Positions 1-10,661 of a DNA stretch of 64,000 bases are shown one piece after another (position 1 is the first letter of the stretch; every line of letters begins with the position of its first letter). The notes under the pieces are model-generated. The model was not told the origin of the DNA. It saw only the letters and a list, made by a program, of their open reading frames with translations, and did no database searches. The position numbers and the translations under genes are program-made. This DNA is from Marsupella aquatica. Taxonomy: Eukaryota > Marchantiophyta. The stretch covers positions 7,440,001-7,504,000 of the forward strand of contig OZ316895.1 of the NCBI GenBank assembly GCA_973895155.1. The letters are read 5' to 3'.

Positions 1-178
1 TTCGTGAACCCCTGGTGGTTGAAAGAAATCAGACATGGAAAGAACAGAAAGGGAGAACACAACCCATCTATAAGTCCACATGACCCGTAAGACAAATAGA
101 AGAGAGATTACAAAGCTGTGAAGTGCCTGCAAAAGAAGTAAAAGGTAAAGACAAAGAAAAGAAGATTAGGTTGCTTAC

Positions 179-2902
179 CCCCCATCGTATGTCTTTCTGA
201 TTGATCAGGTCTAAGGCTTCCTGTGCTTTCCCGGTCAATGTCACAGCCTCTTCCTCCTCAAAAAGAGGTGATGGTTGTCCAGGAAAAACTGTCAAACACC
301 CATATCAGTCGGAGAGAGAATAGAAGGAAGACATCCACTCGGCATTTCTACATGTCATTTCGAATGCAAGATGGAGAAGTCAACAATCATGAAGACATTT
401 GCTGACCTTGTAAGTTGATATGCTCATTGACAATGCCTAGCATGAGCATTGAATCAGTATTATGAAGGTACTGCAACAAAAGCTCGAAGGAATACTGATA
501 CACATTTCACGAGAATACAAACAAACAGCTATCGTCAGATTGTGATTCCAAATGGGACAGAGGATAATCTGCGGTGAAAATGTTTCCACAAAAAATCGCG
601 AGGTAGTGATAATCACTTCGTGGTAATGTCATGAAACAACACGAAAAAGTTCCACGACCACTTGCCATGCAATTAAGTGACTCAATTGGAAGAAATTCTA
701 CTGCATATGTGTCAGTTTCGCACCTGGCACATTCTTATGCCAATCTTGTTTTCCCGAAATGAGCGTGCAAGTTCTGTTTCCTGCAATAGAACACTACTGT
801 AAGCCAGACAACAAACAACGGATGCAGGAAGATGCCTGTAGAATAAAATAGCGTCCGTCATCACCGCAGCGAAGTTCAAACTCTTCTGTCTAGCATTCTT
901 TAACACATAGACAACCATGGAAAAGACGAAGTGGATAAGACGGCTGTCGAGCTGTCTGCCAGACTGGTACAAATACTGTCGAACGATTTCACATCACAGC
1001 AGTACGTGAAAGTTGCTACAAATAGTATGAACTACTAAATTAAATATGTATATACAAAAGTAAGAATAATAAAAACCTACAGACGTAAATAACGAGGAAG
1101 AAGACTGAGTATATGTTCACTACGTGACCCAGATGCTCAAAGGGACATTCCCTGTTTGACTGGACTGATAAGAGCAGTGCAGTCGACCAGCACGTCGAAG
1201 GGAATCTTTTGATGGGCATCCTGTGCGATGAGGTATATCTAGCACTTAAAATGAAGAAGACGGAAAGAATCCAACCTCGAGGTGCTGAGGTGCAAGAACA
1301 CCCTCCAGTTTCTGCAAATCTCTCAAATGTAGAGCCTCATGATCGTCTCGGAAACATTGGAAAAACGCACGAGCTGCAGATGTCATGCAAGTGAAACGGT
1401 TTCAGCTTTATGAGCTGGTATTTGATTGTTAATTCTTCAACAAGCACTACTGAATATAAAACCTCAGTCTTGCCACGGTGACTAAGAAAAATACCAAATA
1501 GACAGCTGATTGGCAAGCTTGATCTAGTTACAAGTTACAACAGAAATAAGAGACAGTCGCTCCTACCTTCTTGTGAATATCCTTTCGCAACCAAGTCCAT
1601 AAAGGAATGCACATAAACAGGATAGAGAATCCGAAGAAGCTCATTCTGTCACACAAGGATAACTTTGTAAGTGTTCGTCCCATTCCCAGGTATGAACAGA
1701 AACTAAAGACAGAGTTTCCTGCAATTTAAAATCTGGACTGAAACTTGCAATTGACAAGAGGATAAAATTTATGGACAGAAAAGAGAATTGCCAATCATAA
1801 AGCTTCACGAAAGCTGCTGACAGTTTGTATCAGCGGTCAGACTCGTCTACCTTGTACTGATCCAAAGAGGAGTGAACCCAAGACCGTAGCTTGCTGTAAC
1901 TTTCCTTGTAGCGTCCGGGGCTATTATCAGACCTGTTATAGTTTCATTCCAAAAGTGCTCAATTAATATGGATCATAAGCTCCCCACCAGAATATCCGAT
2001 TGTTAGACCATATGCACGTCCAACTCCAATTGTGATGTCCCAAATAGGTTGCAGCAAATCGACTTACCATACACGACTACAGTATGATAACACAAATAGA
2101 AGTGAAAATCCCTCGAATAGTCTCATTCTCCTCCTTTTTCTGTTACTACAGACAGGTTTAGGGTTCAGGAAATAGAGTAAAACCCTTATCCAGAATTTCG
2201 TGGTGCTCTCCTCCGATTGCGTGGATCAAAAATCAGAGCATCACATTGTAGCTAAGCGTGCTTATGCGTGGAAACCAATCGCAATAAATTAGGGTAGAGA
2301 GTAAAGCCGTTTTATAATGAATTCGGGTAAGTCTTCAAAGCGTCCGTTCACTGTAACTTGTAGCGAATTCTAGGGTTCAGAGTCATTCAGTATAAGACCA
2401 ATAATTGAGCGAATTGAAGGTAGCAGCAAAATGCTTCTATGCCACAGCGCTTAAGGGTTAGCGTTTCTGATGCAATCCATATTTTTCCTCTGTGATTGCT
2501 CCATTCAGAGAATTGAAAAATGACATTTCCAAATGATATGCTCATATCTCGCGAGACCTGAATCGTCGATGCTTACAATAAACACCTCATCACTTAAACC
2601 CTACCGTCAAGACCACGGAGTTTCGACTGTAATTACACGAATACATGTGTAGTTTTTATTTTAGCACTGCCAACTGCTCAACTTCTCCCCATTTGGAGAA
2701 TTGGGACATACCGAGAGTAGAAAAAAATTTGATTCGCAATGAGTGGATCCATGGGCGGGTCGAAGACAGCCGAGGACGGAGGAGTGGTGGAGGCCGCAGA
2801 CTTGACTTTCTGCTGCTCATCTTGAAATGCAAGCTCCGCAGCTCGATATCCTTTCTTCTTCAAGTACGCCAAGACCGCTTTATCAATCTGGTCCTCCTCC
2901 AT
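179..2902 (-). CDS. TAF5: TAF5, TFIID subunit 5 (N-terminal part, seven coding exons; continues beyond base 1)
   Basis: TAF5 is a WD40 scaffold subunit of the general transcription factor TFIID in the nucleus. I joined seven exons by eye: 2712-2902, 1851-1932, 1567-1645, 1276-1373, 724-780, 407-494 and 179-288. All have GT donors and AG acceptors, and the phases match at every junction. The joined reading frame is about 235 residues. It begins with a LisH-like segment (MEEDQIDKAVLAYLKKKGY) and continues with the TAF5 NTD2 helical domain, recognisable from YSKLRSWV, ELLRILYPVYVH, FRDDHEALHLRDLQKLEGVL, ELARSFRENKI, ELLLQYLH, VFPGQPS and DLINQKDIRWG. These match the order and sequence of TAF5 from other plants. 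The start is the ATG at 2902, directly before the LisH segment. The WD40 propeller must lie left of the window. A possible next exon starts at about base 12 after a pyrimidine-rich tract and CAG, but only a few codons are visible. Confidence 0.92.
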
Positions 2903-3300
2903 TCCCGGGCCGCAAGCTCTTCACGTAGGAAGTAGAGGAGGAGGACGAGGAGGACGAGCGCGGCAAAACAGAGCTGAGTTCAAAAAAGCAAAATTTCGCT
3001 ACCAATGAGCCCTCTCCGAGCCTCTCTCTAACAGCAGCGAAATCCGCGCGCCTTCTCCATTTTCTCCGGTATGCAATGCTATGCACGAACACGAACACGA
3101 ACGATCGAGCGGGCGGGCGAGCAGGAGAAACTGCATGAAACGGACGAAGCGCTTCTCCGACGATTTCGTCGTCCTTTTCCTCCCTCACGTGCTCCACGCT
3201 TCCCTCATACCTTCTATTCCTCGGAATGGAGCAATTTAGTCTTAGTACGCTCGAATGATCGGTCCCGGGGAAAGCTTTCGTTTTAGTCATTAATATTCAT
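2903..3300 (-). promoter_or_regulatory. Presumed 5' leader and promoter region of TAF5
   Basis: This is the GC-richer stretch directly upstream of the TAF5 start codon. It carries a purine-rich run of GAG/GAGGA triplets at about 2925-2960 and short repeats of 'ACGAAC' near 3088-3106. Composition changes sharply to AT-rich DNA beyond about 3290. No TATA box is evident. Assignment as leader or promoter is by position only. Confidence 0.4.
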
Positions 3301-3329
3301 TAACAAACTTAATGCCCTTATTAGTGATT

Positions 3330-3430
3330 TTCCCCTAACTTAATGCCCTTTTTCATCTTTCCCTTTGTATTCTTCCCAGGGCAGTGACTTAATGCTCTTC
3401 TTGATGTTTCGCTTTGTATTTTCCAGGGCA
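3330..3430. repeat. Short tandem duplication of about 50 bp
   Basis: The words 'CTTAATGC', 'CTTTGTATT' and 'CCAGGGCA' recur in the same order about 46-50 bp apart, giving two imperfect copies (with a partial third copy of the first word on the left). This looks like a local slippage duplication in non-coding DNA. Confidence 0.5.
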
Positions 3431-3544
3431 TTCTGGGAGCATATCAACCCTCTCAAGATGAGCATCATCCCTTTGGGAAGATTCTCTGCTATTTTACTTA
3501 AATATAGAACAAGTAAAAATTCTCTCGGGAAGTACCAGAAGCAC

Positions 3545-3705
3545 ATATATAAGAGCTACCGGTTAGCTTTCATAATAAAGTGCACAACATTCAATTTCAC
3601 TAGGAATGGGCTTGGGCTTCACCATTTATGGTGAGCAGACTGTTCAACACATCACAATAATACGGTAGTGAGGCAAGCAAAGGGGCTTCTATATGGGCAG
3701 GTGTG
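3545..3705. mobile_element. Diverged MITE, third copy of the 14-kb fold-back family
   Basis: This segment matches the arm of the large inverted repeat at 14.2-14.95 kb in order: an AGAGCTA motif, 'ATAAAGTGCACA', 'TAGGAATGGGCTTG', 'TTATGGTGAG', 'GTAGTGAGG' and finally 'GGGCAGGTGTGGT'. The terminal GCAGGTGTGGT motif is the terminal inverted repeat of that family. No coding capacity is present, as expected for a MITE. Confidence 0.6.
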
Positions 3706-3718
3706 GTCTAAGTGTACT

Positions 3719-3822
3719 AAGGTCCTGTTTCCTGACCATTATGGGCAATAATAGCCTTTGAAGTTGAAGCTCTTTTTTGGGGGGGCATTATATCCCATCA
3801 TCATGCCCTCTAAACAGGACCT
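3719..3822. mobile_element. Small TIR element (MITE-like)
   Basis: The segment starts with AGGTCCTGTTT and ends with AAACAGGACCT, an exact 11-bp terminal inverted repeat, 104 bp end to end. The interior holds a T/G-rich run (TTTTTTGGGGGGG). A related but more diverged element lies at 6734-6880, with the same order of internal features. It abuts the MITE copy ending near 3705. Confidence 0.6.
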
Positions 3823-3829
3823 GAGTGTG

Positions 3830-5510
3830 TACTTAATTAGTTAGAGGACCCTTAGGTTATGTAACTTGTTTTATTGAACTATTTGGAGCCATGAAGAGTT
3901 GCACATTGGAATGGATAGATGAGAGGACAAAGATTAAATGGAGGATTCTACATGAACTGAATTTTAAAGGAAGTTAGGACAATTTCATTGAAGACAAATA
4001 GGAATACATTCATGGTAATACCAATGGTAATTGTCCATGCAAAAGGTTTTGCTTAGTAAGGTCCTTATGTCTATACAACACATATAACATTTCATATAGT
4101 TCATGCAAAATATCACTTTGTCCATAGTAGTTTAAATGTCTTAGAGTCACTTGGTATTTCTCTACCCATAGTAGTTATGGTGTTTCTTATGTTTGGTTTT
4201 TACTCCTCTATCCATAGTAGCCAAAGGGTTTCTTAAGTTACCTTGGTAAATATTAGAGAAGTTGAAAAGTTTCTTGAGTTTCTTATGTTACCTTGGCAAA
4301 TGTTAGGGTAGTTGAAGAGTTTTTTCTACTTGTCATTATTTCAAAAATTTATAAATTAAATAGACTATTGAAACAAATGACCAGAAAACATTGATATATA
4401 AATCACAACTTATCCAAAAATTATTGTCTTTCACCCCTGTTTTACCCTTTTCTTTGTTTACTTGACATGTTACTTTTCAGTTTTCCATTGTTTGTACAAT
4501 TGCACTGCAAGGTCTAATTGTTTTTCTTTGCCTTAAACACAAATAGTCAAATTTGGTTCTTCTTACATAACTAACCGTTCTTGTTTGTGATAAATCATGC
4601 TAGTGTGACTGCACGTGCATCCAAGAATTTTGGAAGTAACTTCCATGGGGGTCAGTAAACAATGCCGAAGACAAAAGAAAATCCTGCAAAAAATTAATTT
4701 ATAATAATGTTGTTTCTCATTCATATTTGTCTCCATCCCTCTTTCTTGGTTAACCTCACTTTCAGTTTTGTCATTATTGAAAGTTATGGTCTAGAGGCTT
4801 TACTCTTGATCATAGCCCTGGAGAGTAGTTTTTTTATCCAATGCTTTATTTGTAAGATTGTTGCTTACTAGAATTTGAAGCCTACATGGAACACATTTAC
4901 CAAAATTTGAGTTTAATTATAATAACTTGATATTCATAGACTCAAATATTTTTAGTTTGGGAAAATGTGCAAGAGGAGTAGGTATACTAAACTTCAATGA
5001 AAGAGACAATGAATTTTGGCAAATTTGGTTGAATTTTTCATCATGAACTGCAGAGGGGTAGATTAATGGATTACTTTTCATTGTGTTAATATGATGAAAT
5101 ATTTGGGCTTGTGATTTTTTTATATCTCCTCCTTCTCTAGTTGCCTTGGAGGTGCAAAATTTTTTAATTTTTTTTAATAATCATTAAGGTATGGGAGCAC
5201 TCGATTATTGTTGCATGTTTGGTCCTGTCATTCAATGCTACTCATTAGTGCACTTAATTTGCTTGATAGACCCCCAAAATGAAACTTGTTACTTGATTGA
5301 CCCCCTGGGGTCTATGAACGGCCCAGATCTGAGATTGAAAGGTCCATCAACTGTCCAGATTGGGGAAAAGTACGTATTGAGGAGGTTGATTAAGCAAACT
5401 TTTTCCAGAAGGGGGTCTTCTAAGCATATCCCTCTAGTTAAAGACATGCCTCACATTTTGTAATGTTACCTACCGTGTCGGATCCACATAAGGGCCAAGT
5501 TTGTTCCACA
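3830..5510. other. AT-rich intergenic DNA, no supported gene
   Basis: No ORF with convincing protein-like composition was seen. A degenerate repeat containing 'CATAGTAG' and 'TTTCTTAAGTTACCTTGG' words recurs at about 4120-4330. The rest appears to be decayed repeat-derived sequence. Confidence 0.5.
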
Positions 5511-5514
5511 CTAG

Positions 5515-5600
5515 TTGTCCGAGCAAACATAGCCTAGTGGTAGTCCTCATCCCAGCAAGTGAGGTTTGTGAGTTCAAGCTTTATAAGTTAATTACCCTGG
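5515..5600 (+). mobile_element. tRNA-derived SINE-like relic
   Basis: A pol III A-box-like stretch (TAGCCTAGTGGTAGTCC, about 5530-5546) is followed about 30 bp later by a B-box-like GAGTTCAAGC (5570-5579). The order and spacing fit the 5' tRNA-related head of a plant SINE. The sequence does not fold as an intact tRNA by eye, so a degenerate SINE head is more likely than a functional tRNA gene. Confidence 0.45.
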
Positions 5601-6720
5601 CTGGCCCAGTCGCAAAGCATATTAGGTTCTCTAAAGTATTGCTCATTATCATGCATAGGTGAACGGGTAGGTAAACAACTGAGGGTGTATGCCTTCACTT
5701 TTTCAGTGTGTACCTGGTAAGTGGATCCCCAAAAAGGGTAGAGTTCGCCAACATCAGTCATTCTAACAGGCATAGCCAGGCTCAATCTTCATTCATTTGC
5801 AACAATTGAAAAATTTGAGTTCAAGCTTTTCTACTCAACCAGCATTTGCACAAACCTCATCCCAAAGTGGCTTCCTTAAAGCCTTTTGCACATGAAAGAC
5901 ATAATTTAGAAAACTTGGAGGCCCCTGACTCTCCTGTCACCTCAAAATCAAAACAAGCAGGCTGGCAGCAACTAAGAATGTGAGGGGAGGGATTGGAGAA
6001 ATAATTTTCCCAAGAATACACTATCTTTGCATGGCATCAAATGATTGAATTGGCACTAAGGGAATGAAACTTAGACACATTATTTTGTGCTGAGGTGGGA
6101 TGGACACAAATGTTTGGCACAATGCCTGGATGTCCTCCTACTTTCTGTCAATGGAGCAGCCTCCATTTGCTGTCCCTTGATTCGAGCCTTGATTACCATG
6201 GCTGTGGTGTATATAACCTCTTAGCCTTCCATATCATGACACTAACCTGGTTCCAAGAGTATAGTGACTCTCGACACTTTGAGGTTTCCATGCAAGTGGC
6301 AATGTCCGAGGTATGTGTCCATCCCACTTTTCACATCGGAACTTGGATGCTTTAGCCCAAGCAAATATGTTTAATCTCCCTCCTCATTGGTCCAGGCACA
6401 AGAGCCACATTTGACTTGATAAAAGCAAGGTTTCATGGGTAGGCGCTCCTGACATGATGTTATTAACTAAGGTACAAGCACTACTAGGTATGCTAGGTTT
6501 GCATGACGTATGCGCAAAACAAATTCCATGTTGTAGGACAATGAATACTTTACTGCCTTATAGCATCCCCACCAGTTTGACTAGATCGTCCCCTAGTTGT
6601 ACTTTTGGATATATTATCTGATATAGCCAACAATGTAGTCGGCAACGTTTAGGTCTCCATTGGTTCTCTTTCTATTGCGGATTATTCTTTGTCTCCTAGA
6701 GACTTTTGTGATCACTCAAA
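5600..6720. other. Intergenic DNA, no supported gene
   Basis: Open frames here are short and have no recognisable domain. The sequence looks like degraded mobile-element DNA without diagnostic motifs. Confidence 0.4.
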
Positions 6721-6733
6721 TTGTTAGGGATGT

Positions 6734-6880
6734 TATGTCCTAGTTACTGGTCTTGTGAGAATAAAGCCCCTCAAAACTTGGGCTACCGCCCTTGTATTTT
6801 TTTGTTTTTTTTTATTTGTTTATTTGTTTTTTTTTGTGGGGGGTTATATATTTCACAATGTCCTCTAACCAGGACATTAT
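6734..6880. mobile_element. Diverged copy of the 3.7-kb TIR element
   Basis: The ends ATGTCCTAGTTA and (inverted) TAACCAGGACAT form an imperfect terminal inverted repeat. Inside, a GCCC-containing segment, then a T-run followed by GTGGGGGGTTATAT, follow in the same order as in the element at 3719-3822. This supports one small non-autonomous family with two copies about 3 kb apart. Confidence 0.45.
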
Positions 6881-6884
6881 TGCA

Positions 6885-8200
6885 CTCGGGATTGCAGAAA
6901 CGCCGACAAAAATTTATGTAGTGGACTTTAATCTACATCACCAACCCTAGCCCGAGCTTGAATGTAGTAGACCACTGGCATCTGTACATTTTACAAAATC
7001 ATCAAATGTGAAGAGATAGTTGCAAAGCCATAGTTGCCCAGTGACCAGACTGGTGCTCCCAATCAAATGATTCACACTGTGAGATTTGTTGCATGTTCTC
7101 TTTGCTGGACTCGTAACTTTATCTTACTATACCTTCTTGCCAATTGCTTGACGTCTTCCATGGATCACCTCCGATATTCTTGCCATTCCTTGACATCTTC
7201 AATGGATGGATGCCCCCTATAAGCCCCATGGTTATGAGATTCCCGCTAGCTTACTGTCCATGCACAGGATCTTGAAGTCCACTAGGATTTTTGTTTAAAC
7301 TTTGCAGTGCAGGTTTCTACCACATTGCTCAGGGCATTTGTATTTGTGAATGCCTGGGGCAAGTTTTTGATCAGTTATTAAATACAAAAATCTGAGTCAA
7401 GCTCCAAGCCCCCTAAATCCCTTTCACAATGAAAACGTTGGCACCTAGGGCAGCACCTTGGGCAGGCAGCCTAAGTCTTTATGCTGCCCTCGTGAAAGGC
7501 TTTTAATATACACATGTCAGTTGGACGTTAAGAAACCCATGACCAACCCTGGGTAAATTTACCTGTTTATCCTGAGTCTATAATCATTCTTCACATTTGA
7601 GGAACTTTTCCAACTAAAACTAGCTAAGGGGCCCTTTGTGATATCTGGGACACATGTGAGTTATACGTTAAAGAGAGGGTGAAATGAAAGGTATATCACT
7701 GTTGTTAAGCCCAAAAAAAATGAATAACCATAATTTCTTGCATCCACAGAGATTGATTCATGAAACTCTGGTAGAGATTGTAAGGGATTTTATGATAATG
7801 TTGTCTCAAACTGTCTCATTTCAGTCCAGCAGAACTGGCAGTGGCTTAGAGCAAAGTACATCCCAAAGCCCTTCTAACAATTCCAGCCCCTATTATAATT
7901 TACAATCCTCAGTAACTCAAAGGAGAAACTACTCTCAATTCACCCTTCATCTGTGCCTAAGTAAGAGGTGACTCACCCCAATTTGACCACATTACTACTC
8001 TGACTCACCCCAATTTGGCCACATTACCTTAAGATACCCGTCTATGACCCAACCTGGACAAGGTTTGACTCGACAGGTTGCAAATCTCAACACAAAGTCA
8101 GGGTCAACACCACTCCTGTTTCAAGCATGACTTTTCATGCTCTCATCTTCCCCAAAATTTATGACGAACACCTTTTTGAGTAGGCAATGAAATTCATCGA
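6885..8200. other. Intergenic DNA with a 31-bp tandem duplication
   Basis: No confident gene. A serine/asparagine-rich open frame on the plus strand (7684-7971) reads like protein over about 40 residues but has no recognised family. A tandem duplication of about 31 bp, containing 'GACTCACCCCAATTTG', lies at about 7968-8030. Confidence 0.35.
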
Positions 8201-8209
8201 AAGAGTGCT

Positions 8210-8482
8210 TTAGTTCTCAATCGTCATGCATGTGGAACAGCTTTGCAATTGATAATTGTCGAAACTCTTCAGGATAAATCTCGGAAACTCATCGGCATCT
8301 TGGGCAGGCAGAATGCATGAGGGTGGCCGGAGCTGAATGCAGTTGAGCATGATTCTGGTGACTGCTTTCGCAACCACTGCACATTGCACCGCTTCATTGG
8401 TACCTCTCTCCCCCGGAGTTAAAGCCAAATGAATGATGATGGACAGTTTCATCATAGCTTGGCCTGGCACAAGATAGATCAA
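8210..8482 (-). other. Open frame of uncertain coding status
   Basis: This 90-codon minus-strand frame has a balanced amino-acid composition, with the stretch NEAVQCAVVAKAVTRIMLN near its middle. I recognise no family, no splice context was resolved, and the frame may be chance. It is listed only as a possible exon relic. Confidence 0.15.
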
Positions 8483-8519
8483 TGGCTGGCTTCGAGATTC
8501 AAAAAGTAACTACGAGAAC

Positions 8520-8640
8520 TTCTACACTGGATCGATTGTATTCATTGTGAACCTTCTCTGTCTGTGAGATTACTACAGTGGCTCGATCGATTGTATGTGA
8601 ACCATCTGAGTCTGTGAGATTTCTACAGTCAGTGGCTCGA
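8520..8640. repeat. Imperfect direct duplication of about 57 bp
   Basis: Two successive copies share 'GATCGATTGTA', 'GTGAACC', 'TCTGTGAGATT' and 'CTACAGT' in the same order. The duplication lies in non-coding DNA between TAF5 and the fucosyltransferase gene. Confidence 0.55.
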
Positions 8641-8769
8641 TGTGTTCATCGGAGTGGACCTGTAATTGGACTGGAGCTGCTACTGTTGCTGATTCACAAT
8701 TGCAGTACAGGCTGTTCGTGTGCTGCGAAACGGTTGAGATGATTAACAGTGCATGATTAGCGCGCATGG

Positions 8770-10080
8770 GCGCGCAGCGAGCTGTAGTCCAGTGATCAAC
8801 AAATCTGGGTGCTTACAATGTAAGCGAATTTACTGGGATACGACCAGCACGATTGAGAGGTATTCTGTGGAGCAAGGTGAGCTTCGTGCTCGCGTGTATA
8901 TACTTACGTGTTGGTTCTGCATGCTGTAGGCTTTACCGAATCTACAGTAGTAGAGAGACATGAATGGGCACGCCAACGAAGTTCTTTCAGACCGTGAAAC
9001 ACATCTTGTGCAGCTCCTGAAAACTCGGCCTCAATGTGGGCTCACTAAATGCAGAATCGTGCACTGTAGGAAGCAAGAGAAAGCGAACCTTTCGGCTCGT
9101 TGCAACACGATCTATCAGTTTGAACTTGCATGAGTGTACCTTAATTTGGTTCAGGGATCGAGGATGCAATGTGTGCTCACCCTTGCAACCTGTACTAGGA
9201 GAGGGCCGTCTGATCTATGACTCGTAACAACCACCTCTGAAAACCTGTAGTGCACTCGCCAGTGTATGTACTTTCAAAGGGTTATCGATGCATCGATCGC
9301 TAGATAACGAATGCTAGTCCTCCTCGGGAGGCATGCATAAGGTGGCACAGTGTACGATTGTGCATCACGTACACTTTGTTAGATGGCGCGGCACCTCACT
9401 TGCTAACTCAGTTTCAATCGTTCATGCTCGAGGTGACCTGATTGCCAGTCATTCCTTTCAGTTTTGCTATCGCAACTGAGAAGGATTTCCGAAAGCTTTG
9501 TCACTTGCATCGTAAGCGATTCGTATGCCAAAACTGCTGGACAAGCGTAACTAATCCAGATTCCTAGATTCTTCTCGGTTTCTCTCGATGATCACTCTCT
9601 TGGCTCCGGATTTAAGGCACATCGTTCCCGGTTCGTGTCTAGCAAGAGCGGATGATCAATTGAGGCCTGTAAGGCAGCCGACGGACTTGAATTGTACGTG
9701 ACAGGTTCCGATCAATTAAGGTCGAGAGTGACTGAGCAATTACTGCACCAATCTTGCTGCTTTGGCCTTGTCGTCCGACTTTAGTGATAGCTGGGATAAT
9801 GTGACCTTGTGATCTACCTGCGGGACCGTGGTACGACGTCCTGGAATCTAAAGACGTGACCGCAGATTGCACCATACATGAGGGAAAGAGGAGCTAGGAC
9901 CGAATCCTGTACCGAGGTCTCAGCTACACAAGTGTCCTTGGCCCGTCCAGGTGGGTGGGCCGCTGCATTCTTTCCAGAGATTGAGCCTTTCGTTTGAGTC
10001 CAGCTTTCATTTAATTTCTTTTTGTCCCAAGATCCGCACGGTCTGGGATGTAAGTTTCCTTGCGACGGTCGTCGTCCACA
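8770..10080. other. GC-richer non-coding DNA upstream of the fucosyltransferase gene
   Basis: The base composition is clearly more GC-rich than at 3.3-8.2 kb, but open frames are short and overlap on both strands with no recognised domain. It may hold distal promoter or untranslated exons of the downstream gene. Nothing specific was seen. Confidence 0.3.
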
Positions 10081-10081
10081 T

Positions 10082-10172
10082 AATAAATCTCTTCACCGCC
10101 TGTTCTTGATTCAAATTGGATAGCGTGATAATAAATCTCTTCACCGCCGTCCGTTTCAAATTGAGTAGCGTG
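10082..10172. repeat. 48-bp direct duplication
   Basis: Two copies begin with AATAAATCTCTTCACCGCC, at 10082 and 10130, and each ends near TAGCGTGAT. The duplication sits about 0.5 kb upstream of the fucosyltransferase start codon, in the probable promoter. Confidence 0.7.
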
Positions 10173-10341
10173 ATTTGGATTCTGCAGCCCTTGGCTGCTG
10201 TCACCGCTACATTGATTGCTCGGAGGCTGGTTGACTTGGTCGGGCTACCTCCGGAGTAAATTCACCGTCTCTAGATCGTTTGATTTTTCCGCTTTGCAAG
10301 TCTCAACATTTGTCTTTTGTGTCTATCATACAGGTTCAACT

Positions 10342-10345
<4 letters not shown>

Positions 10346-10385
<40 letters not shown>
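10346..10385 (+). repeat. (CT)20 dinucleotide microsatellite in the promoter or leader
   Basis: An uninterrupted run of about 20 CT units lies 277 bp upstream of the fucosyltransferase ATG. CT/GA runs are common just downstream of plant transcription starts, where they can bind GAGA-type (BBR/BPC) proteins. That role is an inference here. Confidence 0.8.
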
Positions 10386-10388
<3 letters not shown>

Positions 10389-10661
10389 AATTCACTGAGT
10401 GGAGGATGTGCTGGTTTGACGACTGAAGTCACCTGCTGTTATCAGAGGAACTTTCGGGAGAACTGCAGAAGCAATTTTACTCAACAGGATTTCATGTTGC
10501 TGTGATCGATCAGAGGAGGCTCGGGGAGAAGTGCAGAATCATCTTACTCCTGAAGACGATTATACAGATAGTAGGCAATTATAGGTTTATCACGCTTCAG
10601 CCCGACTGTAGTAACTTAACTAAGGGGCAACTGCAAAGGAGCTCGACAAGAGCAGCTACAG

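Noticed and set aside
712-972. 86-codon minus-strand open frame
   Set aside because: Only 724-780 is exon of TAF5; the rest is intron that happens to be open.
5529-5580. Functional tRNA gene
   Set aside because: A- and B-box-like sequences are present but stems do not pair as a tRNA by eye; a SINE head fits better.
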